Assembly (NCBI GenBank): GCA_001931875.2
Contig: MSJH02000622.1
Location: forward strand, 124,001 to 188,000
DNA length: 64,000 bases
DNA from: Byssochlamys sp. IMV 00236
Lineage: Eukaryota > Ascomycota > Eurotiomycetes > Eurotiales > Thermoascaceae
Direction: 5' to 3'
Positions 36,594 to 49,388 of this stretch are shown one piece after another. Under the pieces are notes generated by a model. It was not told where the DNA came from and did not search any database. It was given only the letters and a program-made list of their open reading frames with translations. Numbering within the stretch: position 1 is the stretch's first letter; every line of letters starts with the position of its first letter. The position numbers were made by a program, and so were the translations under genes.

Positions 36594-38738
36594 ATGTCCT
36601 TCTTTGCCCCATACACGAGTATTATGCGTCTTGGTCAAGGGTTGCTATCATCTACTCCTACGTCCCACAGCTACTGATATCTGATTAGCTTCAATTCGTA
36701 TACGCAAGAAGTATGTATAGACAACGCGGTGACTATACATCCTCATCCTGCTGTTTCTTTATCACCGCCACCTTCCCTAGGCCTAAGACCAGAGCCGACA
36801 CCTGAGTCTTCCCATGCTCGCCATTTATCTACCGATTCCCTTGAAGATGAAAGGCTATCTCTCTCATGTCGTCCATGCCTTTCTGACACAATGTCTGTAA
36901 AACCCATGGGCCAAACCGTGTCATACACAGCCAGGGCTATCGACAGCGTCGCAGACATTGTTGATGCCCTGAATATTTCGTCAAGCGCGACCATAAGCTA
37001 TGGCTCCATCAAGCTTGGTGGTGGCACCTCTTTGATAAGGGAAAATACAGTCAATGAGAGCGATATCAACTTCATTGTCTCCGTCAAGGTCACGAACGAA
37101 GCCCCAGTCAGCTTTGGCCACATGGAATTCAGGCCTATCATTGGCTTAGATCCCGACCATTTTCCTGCAGTATATGGCGATTCATTCATTGCGGGGTTCT
37201 TGGAAGGAGGAGAGTTTTCGGCAATTATCAGTATCAAGGTGGACGACAAGAGTAAAGTCTCTAGAGTGAAGCTGGCCGCCGAAGTCCAGCTCTTACCAAG
37301 GTCTTTGCTACAGCCTTTCTCGAGCAGCGCGCTACTGGATAAGGACAAAGAAGACATTTGGAAAGACACTGAGCTCAGTATTTCTGTTAGTTGGGCAGGA
37401 GGTGGAGAGATCAAAGAGCCCACTGTTAGTTCATCCCTACGCTGAATCTGTATATGTCTCACAATAATATAGGCCAATTGGGACCTTTCGACAGTAATAG
37501 CAGCCGCCAATGAGTTCCCGTCCCAAGTATTGAAGCATTCTCAAAAGATATTAGCAATTCTGATGAACTATAACTCTCTTCGCTCATTCCATGAAACCAA
37601 CACAAAGCTTGACAGACCGTACATTGTCCTCGACTATCGATTGTGCGGTAAGTAAAGCTGATCCATAACTTATAGGAATATGTGCTCACGGTTATAGATC
37701 TCTATACTGCAGATCTCCTAAGTGCCTTCATGGCTTACAAAGCATTGTGGAAAAAGATCTCCAAGAGTAAGCGATATCCTCTTCTATAAAGCTGAACCTA
37801 ATGCGTCGTAGTGATGAAGGACCCGGAACGTTACGAGGCCAGAGAGCCTTCTGATGAAGTGCCTGATCCCATAAAATGTGATGTGGCTTCATTGAATATG
37901 GCCCGCACAGAATGCCGAAAAGGGATGACGCTAATTCTCGAGGAGGTACGAACCGCTCGCATTGTGGTCTGTTGTACCATACTGAATAAGTACACAGACT
38001 AAGTTGCTGGCAACAAGACCGGAGATCGGATCCATCAAACCGGATGGTACTATGAGAGAACCACCTTATCGCTTTCCTGGAGAACTGGAGGCCAGGCTTC
38101 CAGTATGTTCATGAGATATGGAGCTATGCCATAGTGACTAACCGATATAGGTCTGTAAGAGCGATGTAGATAACTGCGGTTCCTGTTCTCCTTCATCGGG
38201 AGAGACACTTGCTGAAAATAGTTATGTCGCGCATGCGTCCAGAAACTTTTCACGCGCCCGGAAAGTTGAGCCTTCACTTCCAAGTGTTGGTCGAGGTTTC
38301 TATTCTGTGGATGGAAATGCCCATCAAACTGACACAAATGCGACCTCGTAAGTACCTTTGAGCAACCCTCATGTTATAACTGCTCGTGAACGTTGACTTC
38401 ACAGAAGAAAACGAATCGGAAATGATTCTGAGCACCTATCAGAGCCATTGCGACAGAGACGCACGGAATCGCATTCTTCGCGTCTTCGTACTTTGATCGG
38501 TGCTATAAAGTACTGTTATCGACTGGATTTGGTGGTCTTTGCCATATTACGTTGGTTGAAACTGTACGAGCGTCGGAAAATGAAACGTACGGAGATAGAA
38601 CATAGACCGCCGGCGTTCATGCTGTACAACACAGCTCAGCCTGTGCCTCCTATTATAACAAGGGACTTGTCTGAGCCGGATATTCAGGGGCATAGACATT
38701 CGCAGAAGGGTGACTTTGTGGACAGAACGGTATCATGA
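36594..38738 (+). CDS. Fungal protein with MACPF-like signature
   Basis: I do not recognise a characterised orthologue. Eight exons (36594-36640, 36689-37424, 37473-37647, 37698-37766, 37812-37945, 38004-38102, 38151-38347, 38405-38738) give 596 residues with all phases consistent. The first exon adds MSFFAPYTSIMRLGQG, which joins FNSYTQEVCIDNAV through a 48-nt intron. Residues 178-190 read Y-G-D-S-F-x6-G-G, the spacing of the membrane attack complex/perforin signature (Y/W-G-T/S-H-F/Y-x6-GG) but with Ser instead of His. A Pro/Ser-rich insert precedes it. The C-terminal third is Ser/Arg-rich with a basic-hydrophobic helix near KYCYRLDLVVFAILRWLKLY. No signal peptide is evident. Pore formation is inference only. 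It faces the NLR-like gene tail to tail. Confidence 0.72.
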
Positions 38739-39191
38739 AGTGCCACAATAACCAGATTGGAACCGCCTGGACTAATAACCTTCGGGAGTGGACAAGATTT
38801 TCTGGGGTCTTGATACAGGCTGAGATTGAAAATGTGACGTGCCAGGGGTAGTTCATTTTTTCTAGACTGATTCAACGCGATTGCTATGGACTTTCAATAT
38901 AAACATTTATAAGCATTCAATTGTCTGCAATTTCTCCTAGTATTTGGGAAGCTTCTATCTCCAAGTCCGCACTGTAAACTCGCTTGTCTTCTCTAAATGT
39001 GAAACCAATAATATGAAAAGCCAATTGATAATGCCAAAGGAAAAGTGATATTCCGAAATACATTCACTCATACCTGCGCGCCAAGAAAAATGAAAGATAA
39101 CATGGACATAGAGCACTCTTAAACTGACTCAGGCTCTCTGTATCGTCGAGTAAAGAAGGCCTATGTCAGGACCAGCATGTGTATGTCATAA
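38739..39191. other. Convergent 3' region, MACPF-like gene / NLR-like gene
   Basis: 453 bp between two convergent stop codons. No gene or structured element was seen; both 3' UTRs should lie here and their transcripts could overlap. Confidence 0.6.
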
Positions 39192-42100
39192 CTATTGACT
39201 CAAATCTTCTATCAGTTTATCCAACATCCTTTTCTTTGGGAGAAACCACTTTTTCACCTCTACACTTCTCGCCATTTCCATGATGCTGTCGTATTCTCTC
39301 CTGAGAGGACAGGGGGGTTCAATCTTGAATCCTTTGTCGCAAAATATTTGGATAGCGTCTGAATGACAGCTAAAAAGAGCAACTTCTAGGGGGTTTCGAA
39401 AGAGGCCGCCCGGCAAATAGGCATCTGCTCCTTTCTGGAGAAGCAGCTCCAGCCCTTTCGTATAACTGGGTCGTATAAACCTTATGCTGTTACCGAATGC
39501 CGCAGTTCCTAATGGGGTCCCGAATGGTCCTCCTTGGATGTTCACGTCAGCGCCGTTTTCGAATAGTAGGTTCATGGCTTCAATATTGTCTTCAAGGGCT
39601 GCTGCACCAAGTGGGCTTCCATAGACACCCCCACTGGTGTTAACTCTGGCACCCGCCTTCAGTAACAGTTTCATAGCTTTGATATTTCCCTTGTGAGAAG
39701 CAGCTCCGAGAGGACAGCCGTATTCTCCGCTTTCTCTGTTGACATCAGCGCCTCTGTCGATAAGGATCTGCATAATTTCTAGCCTTTCTTTGTAAGCCGC
39801 CAGACTTAATGGGCACCCGTATCTTGGACATGATATCTCAGCATCTGCTCCTTTCTCGAGCAAATAGTTGACCGATTTCAATCTTCCCTTTGCGACTGCA
39901 GTTCCTAGAGCCGAACCCCATTCGCCTCGCGGTAGATTAATATCGGCCCCATTGGCAAGAAGAAGCTCCATCTTGTCAAACGCCTGACCATTGGCAGCAA
40001 CCCCTAGAGGTCCTCCTTCTTGTGTGTAGCTCTCATTTATCGAAGCGCCGTTCCTAATCAGTAATCCCATTGCCTCGACGTTACTGAATGACGTGGTAGC
40101 TATTTCGAGGATGGTTCCGTTCTCTTTAGATATAACATTTATATCTGCCCCCCTCTGAAGGAGTAACTCCATTGCTTTGACGTGACCGTATGTAGCTGCA
40201 GCCTGAAGTGGACTTCCGTACCTGTCAGGGGGACCATTGATATCCGCCCCGTTCCGAATAAGAACGTTCATGATCTCGAGGTCCCCGGAATAACTTGCAG
40301 ATTCAAGTAGATTTGGGTTTCTTTTGAGGCACAAGCCCCAGTCCGGCGCACGTTCCAGCATTAGGTTCCTGATTTTCTTATTACCGGCGAAACTAACTGC
40401 ATAGCAGAAGAACGGCACCAGGGCTTCGCCATCCAGGCGGTTGATAAGAAATCTCGTAATATCAGTAAGACCCCTAACAACAGCGGCATGAATAGCATTT
40501 TGATACGTTTGCTGATCTATCCCTTCCCCTAGGCTTGTAACAATCAATTTGACCGTATCGAGATCGTCAGTATCGATTGCTCGTATATAGTCGCTCAAGC
40601 TGACACTCAGCCCTCCTCTCAGCAGAAGCTCGACCGACTTGAAGTCCTTCATTTTAGCAGCTCTGATTACTGGACTGTTCGGGCCGGAAGGACTGCACTT
40701 TTGGGGCACTCCGGTGTCGAGTAGACGTTTTATGACATCATGCTGTTTGGCCAGGCATGCGCAATCCAGTGCTGTGTAGCCAACTTGGTCTCTATAGTTC
40801 AAGTCGGCGCCTGTTTCAATGATAGCCTCGAGCACATCCGACATGCCAAGGTAGCAGGACAGTTGCAGGTATTGCTCCGGACGATCAGATAGTATCACCT
40901 TTGGGTATCTTGACGCAATGTGTGGCACACGATCGAGACCAGTACAGCGAACGAAAAACGAAGGCTCAATCTCGCGTGGGCTTCCCATGCAGCAGTCACA
41001 GAACCCATACGGATACCTGAATGCCAATATATTCGCAAGCATTTCCCGATCTGCTGAAAGAAGGGAGTCAAGCATGTTCTCCAGTTCTGGAGGTATTGTC
41101 TGTAGGCTGAGTATGTGGCTTTCAAAATATCTGGCACAGTATTTTCTCGCATTATCCCAGCAGAGCTCTTCAGAAAGAAGTACACGGATGCATGCCTTTG
41201 CCAACTGAAGATTTGCCTTTTCCGGGGATAAGAAGAAGTCCCGGCAATCATCCGGGAATTCGATATCGGCACAGTTAGAGAAAACTTCCTGCATCGAATA
41301 ATGGACTGGTCGGACGGGTTCGGAGTCGATGTCCATTTGGATCAAGTCGAAGCTTGCGTTGGTGATATTTTCGGAAGAGTAGTGTTTGTGAGATGAGCAA
41401 GTCAAGGTGTTATCATGTTGGCTGCTCCTAGAAGGACTAGCCATGAATGATACAAGCTCTTTCAGCTCACTCCCAGTCAAAGGACGTTTTGCGTGTGTCA
41501 CCCAAAGTATACATGTTCGCGCCAAGGACGAGCTGACTCTTGGTAACCCTTTGATATTGCGGATCATCCGTTCGTACATTGAGCTCAGACCTCTGGGCAG
41601 GTATTGTAACTGGTCCTCCAAATCGCACTCGGGGACCCTGGCGAGGTCTTTCAGTTGTAATTCGACCCATAGAAACCTAAACAGTAAGCCATCGGAATGA
41701 TACTAGGGATATCAGTCCACTTACAAGCCTTCCGACTTTTCTACCAAGGCGTTGATGACTTTCTCCCTGGTTTCAGCAGATTGAATTGATAGATTCTCCA
41801 GTACCTGCTGTTTGACGAATATTGCAAGGTCATCCTTGACCTCCCATGCAGTTATTGGCAATATAATCGCATTACTGGCGCAGATTCTCTCAATATCTCG
41901 CGTCCATCTGCTAGTTAGGAAAACTTTCACATGTGAGCGGGAAAGCCGCTTGATGAAGTTCAGAATAAGCTCGCGCTGCTCGTCACTGCACTCGTCCAAG
42001 GCATCGATCACTAGGAACACGCATCTGAAATATCGCGCACAAAGAAGAAATACTTCGACACAATCGCTGAATAAGGGTGTCTGTACATGTTTTTTGGATG

Positions 42101-43685
42101 CACGGTAGAAGTCGAGTATGTCAGACGGTATCTTGGACATCTTCCCGCATAACTGCTTGATGAGCGTACGGACTAAGCGATACGCCATAGTTTCCATGGA
42201 AGCGTCACGATATTTGCAGTACCAAAATGCCAGTGCGGACTTATCGCTTAACGTGACCTTGCTCAAATGGTCAATGACAATTGATCTATAGACCAGTTAG
42301 TGAGGGAGAGTGGGCTTCTGAGACTCAGCATGAACATACGACAGGACGCTCTTTCCGATTCCCGCTACAGTAGTCGTTAGCCATAATAGCAGAATAGGTC
42401 AAGTACTACAATAGAATACCTTGTCCATGACACCAAAACAAAGGTGTATTATCGTCATCATCCAACCAGTCAGTGAAAGATTTCTCCTCCAACAACCATC
42501 GTCCCGTGCCAGGGTATCTCTTCGAGTAGATCTCGTCATGATCACCCTCGAAATCATGTCTGGATACCCAAGAGAGGAACTGCTCTCTCTCTTCCTCTGT
42601 CGATAAGAGAGAAATTAGTTCGAATCCGTCGCTTTCTAAGTCGACTCTGGACGTACCTTTTTTGGCTTTTGTCTCTTCCCATATCGCTTGTCGTCTTTCC
42701 TTGACATAATTGAAGTTCTCAACTATAGCCATTTCTCCTAGAACTTGGTTATAATATTCGAGGTCTGACAAGATCTTCCCGTATTCCTCTTCGAACGGCG
42801 ACCACTGCGAGCGGACGAAGATACGAGCCGAAGCGAACCCTGTCAGAGCAGCAGATCAGTATTTGGCAGTATATAAAGACTCCCAGGAATGACTAATACT
42901 TCTTTCAGATCCTCCTTTGTCAACGAACACGCGGTACGCTTTACGAAAAAAAGTCAGGATGTTCGAGTAAGCCGCAACCAGAATCTGAGAACAGTTTAGT
43001 GCGTGTCTACAAAGAATATGATACAAAGGAAAAAGCAGACCTTGTGTACAGCAGGCGAGCTGGCGCTTATATCGGCGTATCGCTGTAAGATCTCGAAACG
43101 ACTAGGCATGCGCTCAAGCATCTGTGACAACCTTTCGAAATAGGTGCCAGCTTTAATAGCGGACTTGGATTTTTAGCACGATCTCAAGCATAGGTAAGAG
43201 GACAAGTTCAGAGGCCCTACGTCGATGATGACACGAACAACTCCCAAGACGATCGAGCCGATTGGCGATGACTGTGCTGCTGCTGTCGCCCCCGTGACGA
43301 GCGAGTCAATGGCTTGCAGGAATTGTAAAGTAGGCTCTATCACTTTCCTGGAGACCCCAGTCGCATGTTTTGTGTCAAGATTCACTATTTTGTCATGAAT
43401 CATCTCCGGTGAGACATGCTGACTCCCTTCTCTCCAGTCATTCTTCTTTTCTTCCTCTGTGAGCTCTTCAAAGTGACTCCTCCAGGCCTCTTCGAATGCA
43501 GCATTCTTTCTGGCGGCAGCATTATTATCTCCCACGGAACAATTCACCGAAGACGATCGAAGAGAAACCAAGACTTTTTCTGGCTCTGGCGCACTGCTGC
43601 TCGAAACAGTGGCAGCGGCTCCTTCCCTCGGAGAGCCCTTGAATCGGCTTATCTTTCGAATATATCTTGTAACGATACGAGGCAT
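39192..43685 (-). CDS. NLR-like protein: DUF7708-like, NACHT, ankyrin repeats
   Basis: Fungal STAND/NLR-type protein, a class tied to non-self recognition and programmed cell death. Seven exons (43685-43221, 43163-43041, 42984-42900, 42839-42420, 42364-42340, 42285-41725, 41676-39192) give 1387 residues. After a Ser-rich N-terminus comes a helical region (AFEEAWRSHFEELTEEEKKN, AIKAGTYFERLSQMLERMP, VHKILVAAYSNILTFFRKAY) that resembles DUF7708. The NACHT NTPase has Walker A GQAGIGKS near 363-370, Walker B VFLVIDALDE at 462-471, a sensor-type VFLTSR near 494-499 and the family GLFLWVELQL near 559-568. About 15 ankyrin repeats fill roughly 829-1370, several near-identical in pattern (ANGADINLPRGEWGSALGTA type). 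The gene looks intact. The ligand and the effector function are unknown. Confidence 0.9.
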
Positions 43686-44829
43686 CCTTCAACAGGAAGC
43701 ATAGACGCAGTTTCTAGCTCTCCTCTCCTGTCCGGACAGAACAGGATGGGATGGAGCAGCATTTTGACCTCTTTTGCGCCGATGAGCAAGGCTGTACTGT
43801 TTCATCCAGCAGCAAACGTCTCTCCAGTAGTGGTTATGTGAGTCGGCGGTAAGTTGATAGTCGGGCGCCAATCTATATTGCATTATTGGCTGTTTGACGG
43901 AAACATCGCCAGCATGGAGCCCCCGGCGTTTCGACTATGATATGAAAGCTCGATATTCGAGCCAATCGATGGAGAAATACACGCTTGGCTGAGAGGACAA
44001 ACAGTTTGCTGAACACGACTGATCGTCCTGCGACTCCTATCCGACAGGGGTCAACGAGAGGCTTTGCGTGCTGCGCTGTACTCCGTACTTTTGACTGCAT
44101 AGCTGCGCCATCTGAGCTTGGACTCTTGAGGAAAGCTACGCTGCATAGCCATGCGGCGCAATTCTTTCTCCTAAGCTAGGCTATGTGACACCCATGCCAG
44201 TCAGGAGGCCATGACATAAACTCTTTGAGTACTTGCCGAAATCGACTGCATCCTTGCAGATCAGGATCGAAGGAACCGGCTATTATGCCACTGTGGCTGA
44301 GCATGGCTTCTCCATCATTGTCGTTGTATGCACAAACGTCGTCATAAGATAAGATTTTCGAGCTATCTATCTGGATGTTTACTGTCGCAGTACGCTTTTA
44401 AAATCCCGCTCTAGTTCCCGCTAGGCAGAGTGATATCATCTCCCGCTACATATATGTTAGCCACTACGGACATCGAATCCATTATTGATGATACTTTTAA
44501 TCAAAAGCTCGGGAAGTTATCGAAGATAATTGATTCCCTTTGTAAATTAATATGTACATACCACAAGAGCGATATTTACATATACGCTAGGATTCATAGC
44601 ATGCCAACATAACTAGATGCAATCAATCTCACATCGACGCCGAACCCAATGCCAGACACGAAAAGAAAGAAAAAAGCGAATAAAAGGGTATTTCTGCAAT
44701 ATGGACATTGAAGGAAAAATCAACAAAAGTAGAATTCCACCGAAGACAGGCGGGGAAAAGAATAAAAGAATAAATTAAACGAGGGAAATGGGGTTTCGCC
44801 CGAGAGGTCATAGTTGTTCGATCAGACCA
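43686..44829. other. NLR upstream region / U-box gene downstream region
   Basis: No gene found in about 1.1 kb. A TACTCCGTA word lies at 44079-44087. The NLR promoter should be here. Confidence 0.55.
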
Positions 44830-45821
44830 CTACCAATCGACAGCCCATCCGTTCTTGTTAAGGAAATCCTCACACACGGCCTTGAGGGTGTAGTTTGGTC
44901 GTAGGTCCTTCACGGTCATGGGGACGCGAGTGATGGGGTCCACGCCGGCCCGCTCGACGTGTTTCTCAATGCCAATACGGTCGAAACTGTGGCCGGACGG
45001 GGTGACCACCGGGTCGTGCATGATCTCAAACGTGATGCCGTCGACGAGATAGTCGGGGACAACCTGTATACTCATGTTAGCTCATGAATGGCTTTCTTTC
45101 TCGCGAATATCCGATAGGACCTACCCTCTCCTGAATCTCCCCATTGGAAGAAATCCGGAATGCTTCGCGCACATTATGAATATTCTTCTCCGCCTCTTCA
45201 CGAAGCGCCTTTTGATCTTCCACGAAACCAATCTGGCCGATCTCACCGCGATCAAGTTTCGCCTGCAACTCACTCAACTCCCGATCCAGATCCGCTTCAA
45301 TCAACCTCTCGACATTCGCCAGCGTCTCATTCATCTCCCGCAACCTTGCGGTCTCCTTGGCAGCCCATATCTGCTGCTTCGCACGAAGCACCGTCCTCGA
45401 TAGATTCTCCGTCTGGTTGCTCTTGGCCGATAGCGCAGCCTTGTATGCTTCGATCGCAACGTCGTAGGCTTCCTGCGGTCGACCTAGTCCAAGCAGCGCC
45501 TGGGCCAGATACCAGCAGCTCTTCAGACTGGCCGCGTTCTTGGGTCCGTAGAGGTCGATTGCAGCGCGCGCATCGTGCTCTGCGCCGGCCCAGTTCTCGA
45601 GCTTTATGCGGGTTAGAGCGCGGTTGGTGAAGAAGGTGGGTTCGCGGGGGTTTTTCTGGATTCTGGAATTTTATTATCATTTATTAGCTACTTCGTCTAC
45701 GATCGGACAGATATCACTCGGAATGAATAGATACTCACGCTTGAGAGTAGAGCTCTTCGGCACCAGAGTAATCGCCTTCTTTGTAGAGCTGATTGCCCTT
45801 TTCTTTGAGCTCGAAAGACAT
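44830..45821 (-). CDS. CHIP/STUB1-like TPR and U-box E3 ubiquitin ligase
   Basis: Likely co-chaperone ubiquitin ligase that binds Hsp70/Hsp90 tails through TPRs and ubiquitylates clients. Exons are 45821-45739, 45662-45125 and 45063-44830, giving 284 residues, close to animal CHIP. Three TPR motifs run from residue 1 to about 110 (MSFELKEKGNQLYKEGDYSG, NPREPTFFTNRALTRIKLEN and the following helix pair). A charged helical coiled coil follows (about 120-200). The C-terminal U-box is DGITFEIMHDPVVTPSGHSF then RAGVDPITRVPM. Both introns rejoin the frame. An upstream AAAAG-type purine tract (near 45937-45962) lies in the promoter. Confidence 0.92.
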
Positions 45822-47348
45822 TCTCGATTCAGAGATGATTCCCGGTGTTTGCGATGGGAATCTAGTTTAGAAGAATAAAATGGAGAGACCAGCAAGTGCG
45901 CTGCGACTTCCTTGAATGAAGCTTCCGGTACAATAATAAAAAAAAAAGAAAAGAAAAGAAAAGGCGCGCAAATGGAACAGAACAGAATTTCTAGCTATGC
46001 AAGAAACCCAGCTCTAGTTGTTAAGGAATGTCCGCTGTATTAATAATAGCGACTGCAGACCCCCAGTAAACACCGTTTCTTTCTTCTAGTCTGGGGTCCG
46101 TGGAGTAAGTATGATTGTTGGGACGGCGCTAGTTGTTCTTTGTTCACAAAAAAGTAAATTGATTTAGTCAGGGACTCACGGAGGCCGCGGATAGTTATAA
46201 GTAGTAGTGATAGTAAATAGAGCAGTAAGTGGTGATCAAATCAGTCAACCAAACGAGGTGGCCTCTTTCTTAAACCTTTTGCACTTGGGTATATGATGAA
46301 GAATAATAGAGTGAGATCCTGCTCTCTCATACTGTCAGTGAGGGTGGCCTCTTTATTAATATTCTTATTGAACGTGCAGTCGGATGATTGAGCCGCCACT
46401 GCGAGATTCATCGAAGGGCATCGATCCCCGCGGAATCTTGGGGTTGGCAGCGGTGAGGATGACTCAGCAAGAGCTGGCACTGCAAGAACAACTCTGTATT
46501 TTTCGCGATCTTGGATCTGAGCTCTGTGGTTAGTCCTGTTTAATTGAAAAGAAAAAAGAGAAAAAAAAAAGAGAGAAAATAACTAGGATAATCTATACGT
46601 AGATGACTAGTCATCTGTGACAGCGCGTATCGGGATCCCTCGTGGTGATCGCCAGGCGTTGTGCAGATGATCGAAGGCGCTATGATTATTCCGGGACACA
46701 TGTGGGTACTTGTCACTTTACTAGAATAGAATAGTGTCTCTATAGATGTAGGGTAGGTATATGGTACAGCTTTAGTATTTCGAGGATATGGATTATTGTG
46801 TCCCAACAAGACTGCCGTCATTTCCGTGCTGATATATTTTCCTATTGTCACTTGTACAGTACGAGACATCGATGTCCAGTCCGTACTTAGTAGAGCATGC
46901 TATTATCGGGCAAGCGCCTTCACCACTTCTGTTTGCTGCATCAATGTAGAATTCAATTTCAATCCAGTTCCCTTTTTGAAAACAGTTTCGACTCAGACTA
47001 TGTACACAATGATACGATGACGATGGCTGCATAATAAGACGCAAGTATCCTGCTTTATCGCTCGCTTGCTTCCCAAAAAAGGCAAATGGTATGGTATGGT
47101 ATCATTCCGGGGTATATATTTCTTTTCGCAAAATATCGACAAAGCTATCCCCTTCCCTTCCATGGGCATCCACTTGGGAGGAATACTCATATGTAGTTCG
47201 ATCTGTCTCTTCATAAAGAGAAAGAAATCGTCTCCACGCACCCTGCGCGTGGCACCCTATAAGCGGGATTGGGTTCAATTCGTCATTGATCCTTGATTCC
47301 TGAAAGCAAGCGCTGGTAGACATGTCATAAGAAAGATGGACTTTGTTT
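45822..47348. other. Intergenic region, U-box gene / RpiB-like gene
   Basis: 1.5 kb without a supported gene. It contains the promoter of the U-box gene, an A/G tract near 45937-45962, a second A-rich run near 46561-46570 and a short TATGGTATGGTATC repeat near 47089. Short open frames here lack features. Confidence 0.55.
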
Positions 47349-47843
47349 CTAGTGGCCGTTGACAAGCTTCAGCTTGGTCTCGTAGTCACTGATGGCCTGG
47401 ACCTTGGCGGCAGAGCTGCTCTTGGGATCAAAGCGGTAGGTGAGCCATTCGGTGGCCAGCTTTTTGGCCAGCTCGATCCCGATGACGCGCTGGCCGAAGC
47501 ACAGCACCTGGGCGTCGTTGCTCAGGATGGAGCGCTCAACGGAGAAGGGATCGTGGGCAGTGACGGCGCGGATGCCAGGCACCTTGTTGGCGGCGATGGC
47601 GACCCCGAGGCCAGTGCCACAGATGAAGAGGCCGCGGTCAGCCTTCCCCTCGGCGATGAGCTTGGCCCCAGTGACGGCTGGGTGAGGATAGGCGGTCTTG
47701 TCATCAGCACTGGCGACGCCAACGTCGGTAACGGACTCGACGAGCGGGTGCTTCTCGAAGAGGGCCTTGATGGTCTCCTTGTAGGGGACTCCGGCGTCAT
47801 CGCAGGCCAGGACGATGCGCAGAGGCTTGAGGTCCGACGACAT
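47349..47843 (-). CDS. RpiB/LacA-family sugar-phosphate isomerase
   Basis: Cytosolic aldose-ketose phosphate isomerase of the RpiB fold. Single exon, 164 residues. The N-terminus [18 protein letters not shown] matches the family's substrate loop, and the catalytic-type Cys75 sits in [19 protein letters not shown], followed by [20 protein letters not shown]. Ribose-5-phosphate isomerisation in fungi is normally done by RpiA-type enzymes, so RpiB-type proteins in fungi may act on other substrates. The divergent neighbour is a triosephosphate-isomerase paralogue, the same pairing as EryI/EryH in bacterial erythritol catabolism, which suggests a tetrulose-phosphate substrate. That is inference. 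Confidence 0.9.
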   Translation of the reverse strand: MSSDLKPLRIVLACDDAGVPYKETIKALFEKHPLVESVTDVGVASADDKTAYPHPAVTGAKLIAEGKADRGLFICGTGLGVAIAANKVPGIRAVTAHDPFSVERSILSNDAQVLCFGQRVIGIELAKKLATEWLTYRFDPKSSSAAKVQAISDYETKLKLVNGH

Positions 47844-49388
47844 GGTACAAGGAATGGATTGATGTATAGACCGTAAAGTACGTAGCTGTAGTAGATCTTA
47901 GCGCAGGAAATATGCAAGGCCGGAACGAACGATGGATTGTCTGGACGTGAAGAGATGACAGAAGACCACCAGCGCTGACGAGAGATATTCGGGATGGGGG
48001 TTTTATAGCCATCTATATTCCCTCTCTATTCCCCGCGTCATCCCAGCCCATCCCATCCCACCATCAGTTACTCCGTGGGGAAGAGGATCTCCAATCGGTT
48101 TCTCGCTCGGATCTCCAGACTGGTATGTATCCGCCATTCCCATGAGGATCGACTAACTGATCGAGTAATGCCCCTGGGCCCCGGCGATGAATAGAATCAT
48201 CTTCCCTTCCGCGTGGTTTCTCCACCCCTGCTGCTTCGGCTCAAATAGATAGATTTATTACCATCTGCGCAACTCTGCCCGGGATCTACTCTATACCGTC
48301 GCACAGTCAGAGCGCGTAATTCGTCCGGGGCTGTACTGTCCGATGCGAATGCGCATAAAAAAGCGCATTAAATGCTACAAGGTCAAGTAAGTTACTCGAG
48401 GCAGTGTGCTCAGCCCGGACATCTTGCTCTAGGTACATACTCGATCATTGCCCCGTGGCTTGTATCGGAAAACGGAAACACCGCAAAATCTGCACCACCA
48501 GCTGACCGGACTGAGATAAACCAGCTCCGTCGCGACTGTCGTGGAACCTCTGATGGCTTCTAGACTCTGTTTTCCCTCTCCGGCGAGAGGTACCTCGGGA
48601 TACCTGAAAAGGGCTTCCAGCGCGACGGAAGTACAACTGAACAGCTGGCAGCAACACGGTGCAGTAGTGAAAACCCATAAGACGTAGAATCGCCGTATCC
48701 TGTCAGTGGATACTGGACCTTCAGCACCTGGAGATTCTGCATGGAGGAAAACCGGGCGGAAAAGGGGGCGTTTCAATTCAATAATGAGGGAAGAAGATAA
48801 TTAAGAACTTGCAGAATGCTCGGATAGACCACTTTGGGCATCCCGTCTGTGCCTGGTAAATTTCGGTATCGTTACCGCTATGGGAAACTTTGGTATCATT
48901 TGAACGATACTGTGACATGAATGTCAACATATAAAACCCCAGAAACCACTGTATTATCCTAGTCCCATACCATCCCCGGAAGACAGTCTCTCGCACAGGC
49001 CGCGTATCTGCATTACACTCTTACTGGTACGACTTCCAGTCTTATCGATAAGCGCTGTTCCCCCTCCTTCTCCTTCTCTCTCTCTCTCTCCATCTCGCAA
49101 TGAATTAATCAATGACAACTAAAGTATTCTGTCTCTGCACAGGACGTTCGTGTCGCGTTTGTGTGCTGGGGACACCATGAGACTGTCGCGCTAGAATCCT
49201 CTCCGCCAGGTCGATATCGTATTCGCATTTGGACCTTGCTCTCAGCTGTGACATCACCTCCCAGCTTCATCTGATACCACTGCGAGATCCAAAGTTGTCT
49301 CAAAAAGGGAACCGTTGCGGGAGGAACCATACTCTACTGTACGGTCTATCGCAGAGGAGGCGGCGGCAAGAAAAACACAGCCAACACC
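47844..49388. promoter_or_regulatory. Long divergent region of the two isomerase genes
   Basis: 1.5 kb between the starts of two divergent genes, with no supported gene inside. CCCATCC-type repeats lie near 48043-48062 and a (TC)n tract at about 49073-49092. Such length could hold carbon-source regulation shared by both genes. Confidence 0.5.

Noticed and set aside
42617..42632. tRNA B-box-like word GTTCGAATCC
   Set aside because: It lies inside the NLR coding exon and no matching A box or acceptor stem is found at the right distance.
47343..47876. 177-codon frame opposite the RpiB-like gene
   Set aside because: It is the complement of a GC-biased coding exon; the RpiB protein on the other strand has clear family motifs.
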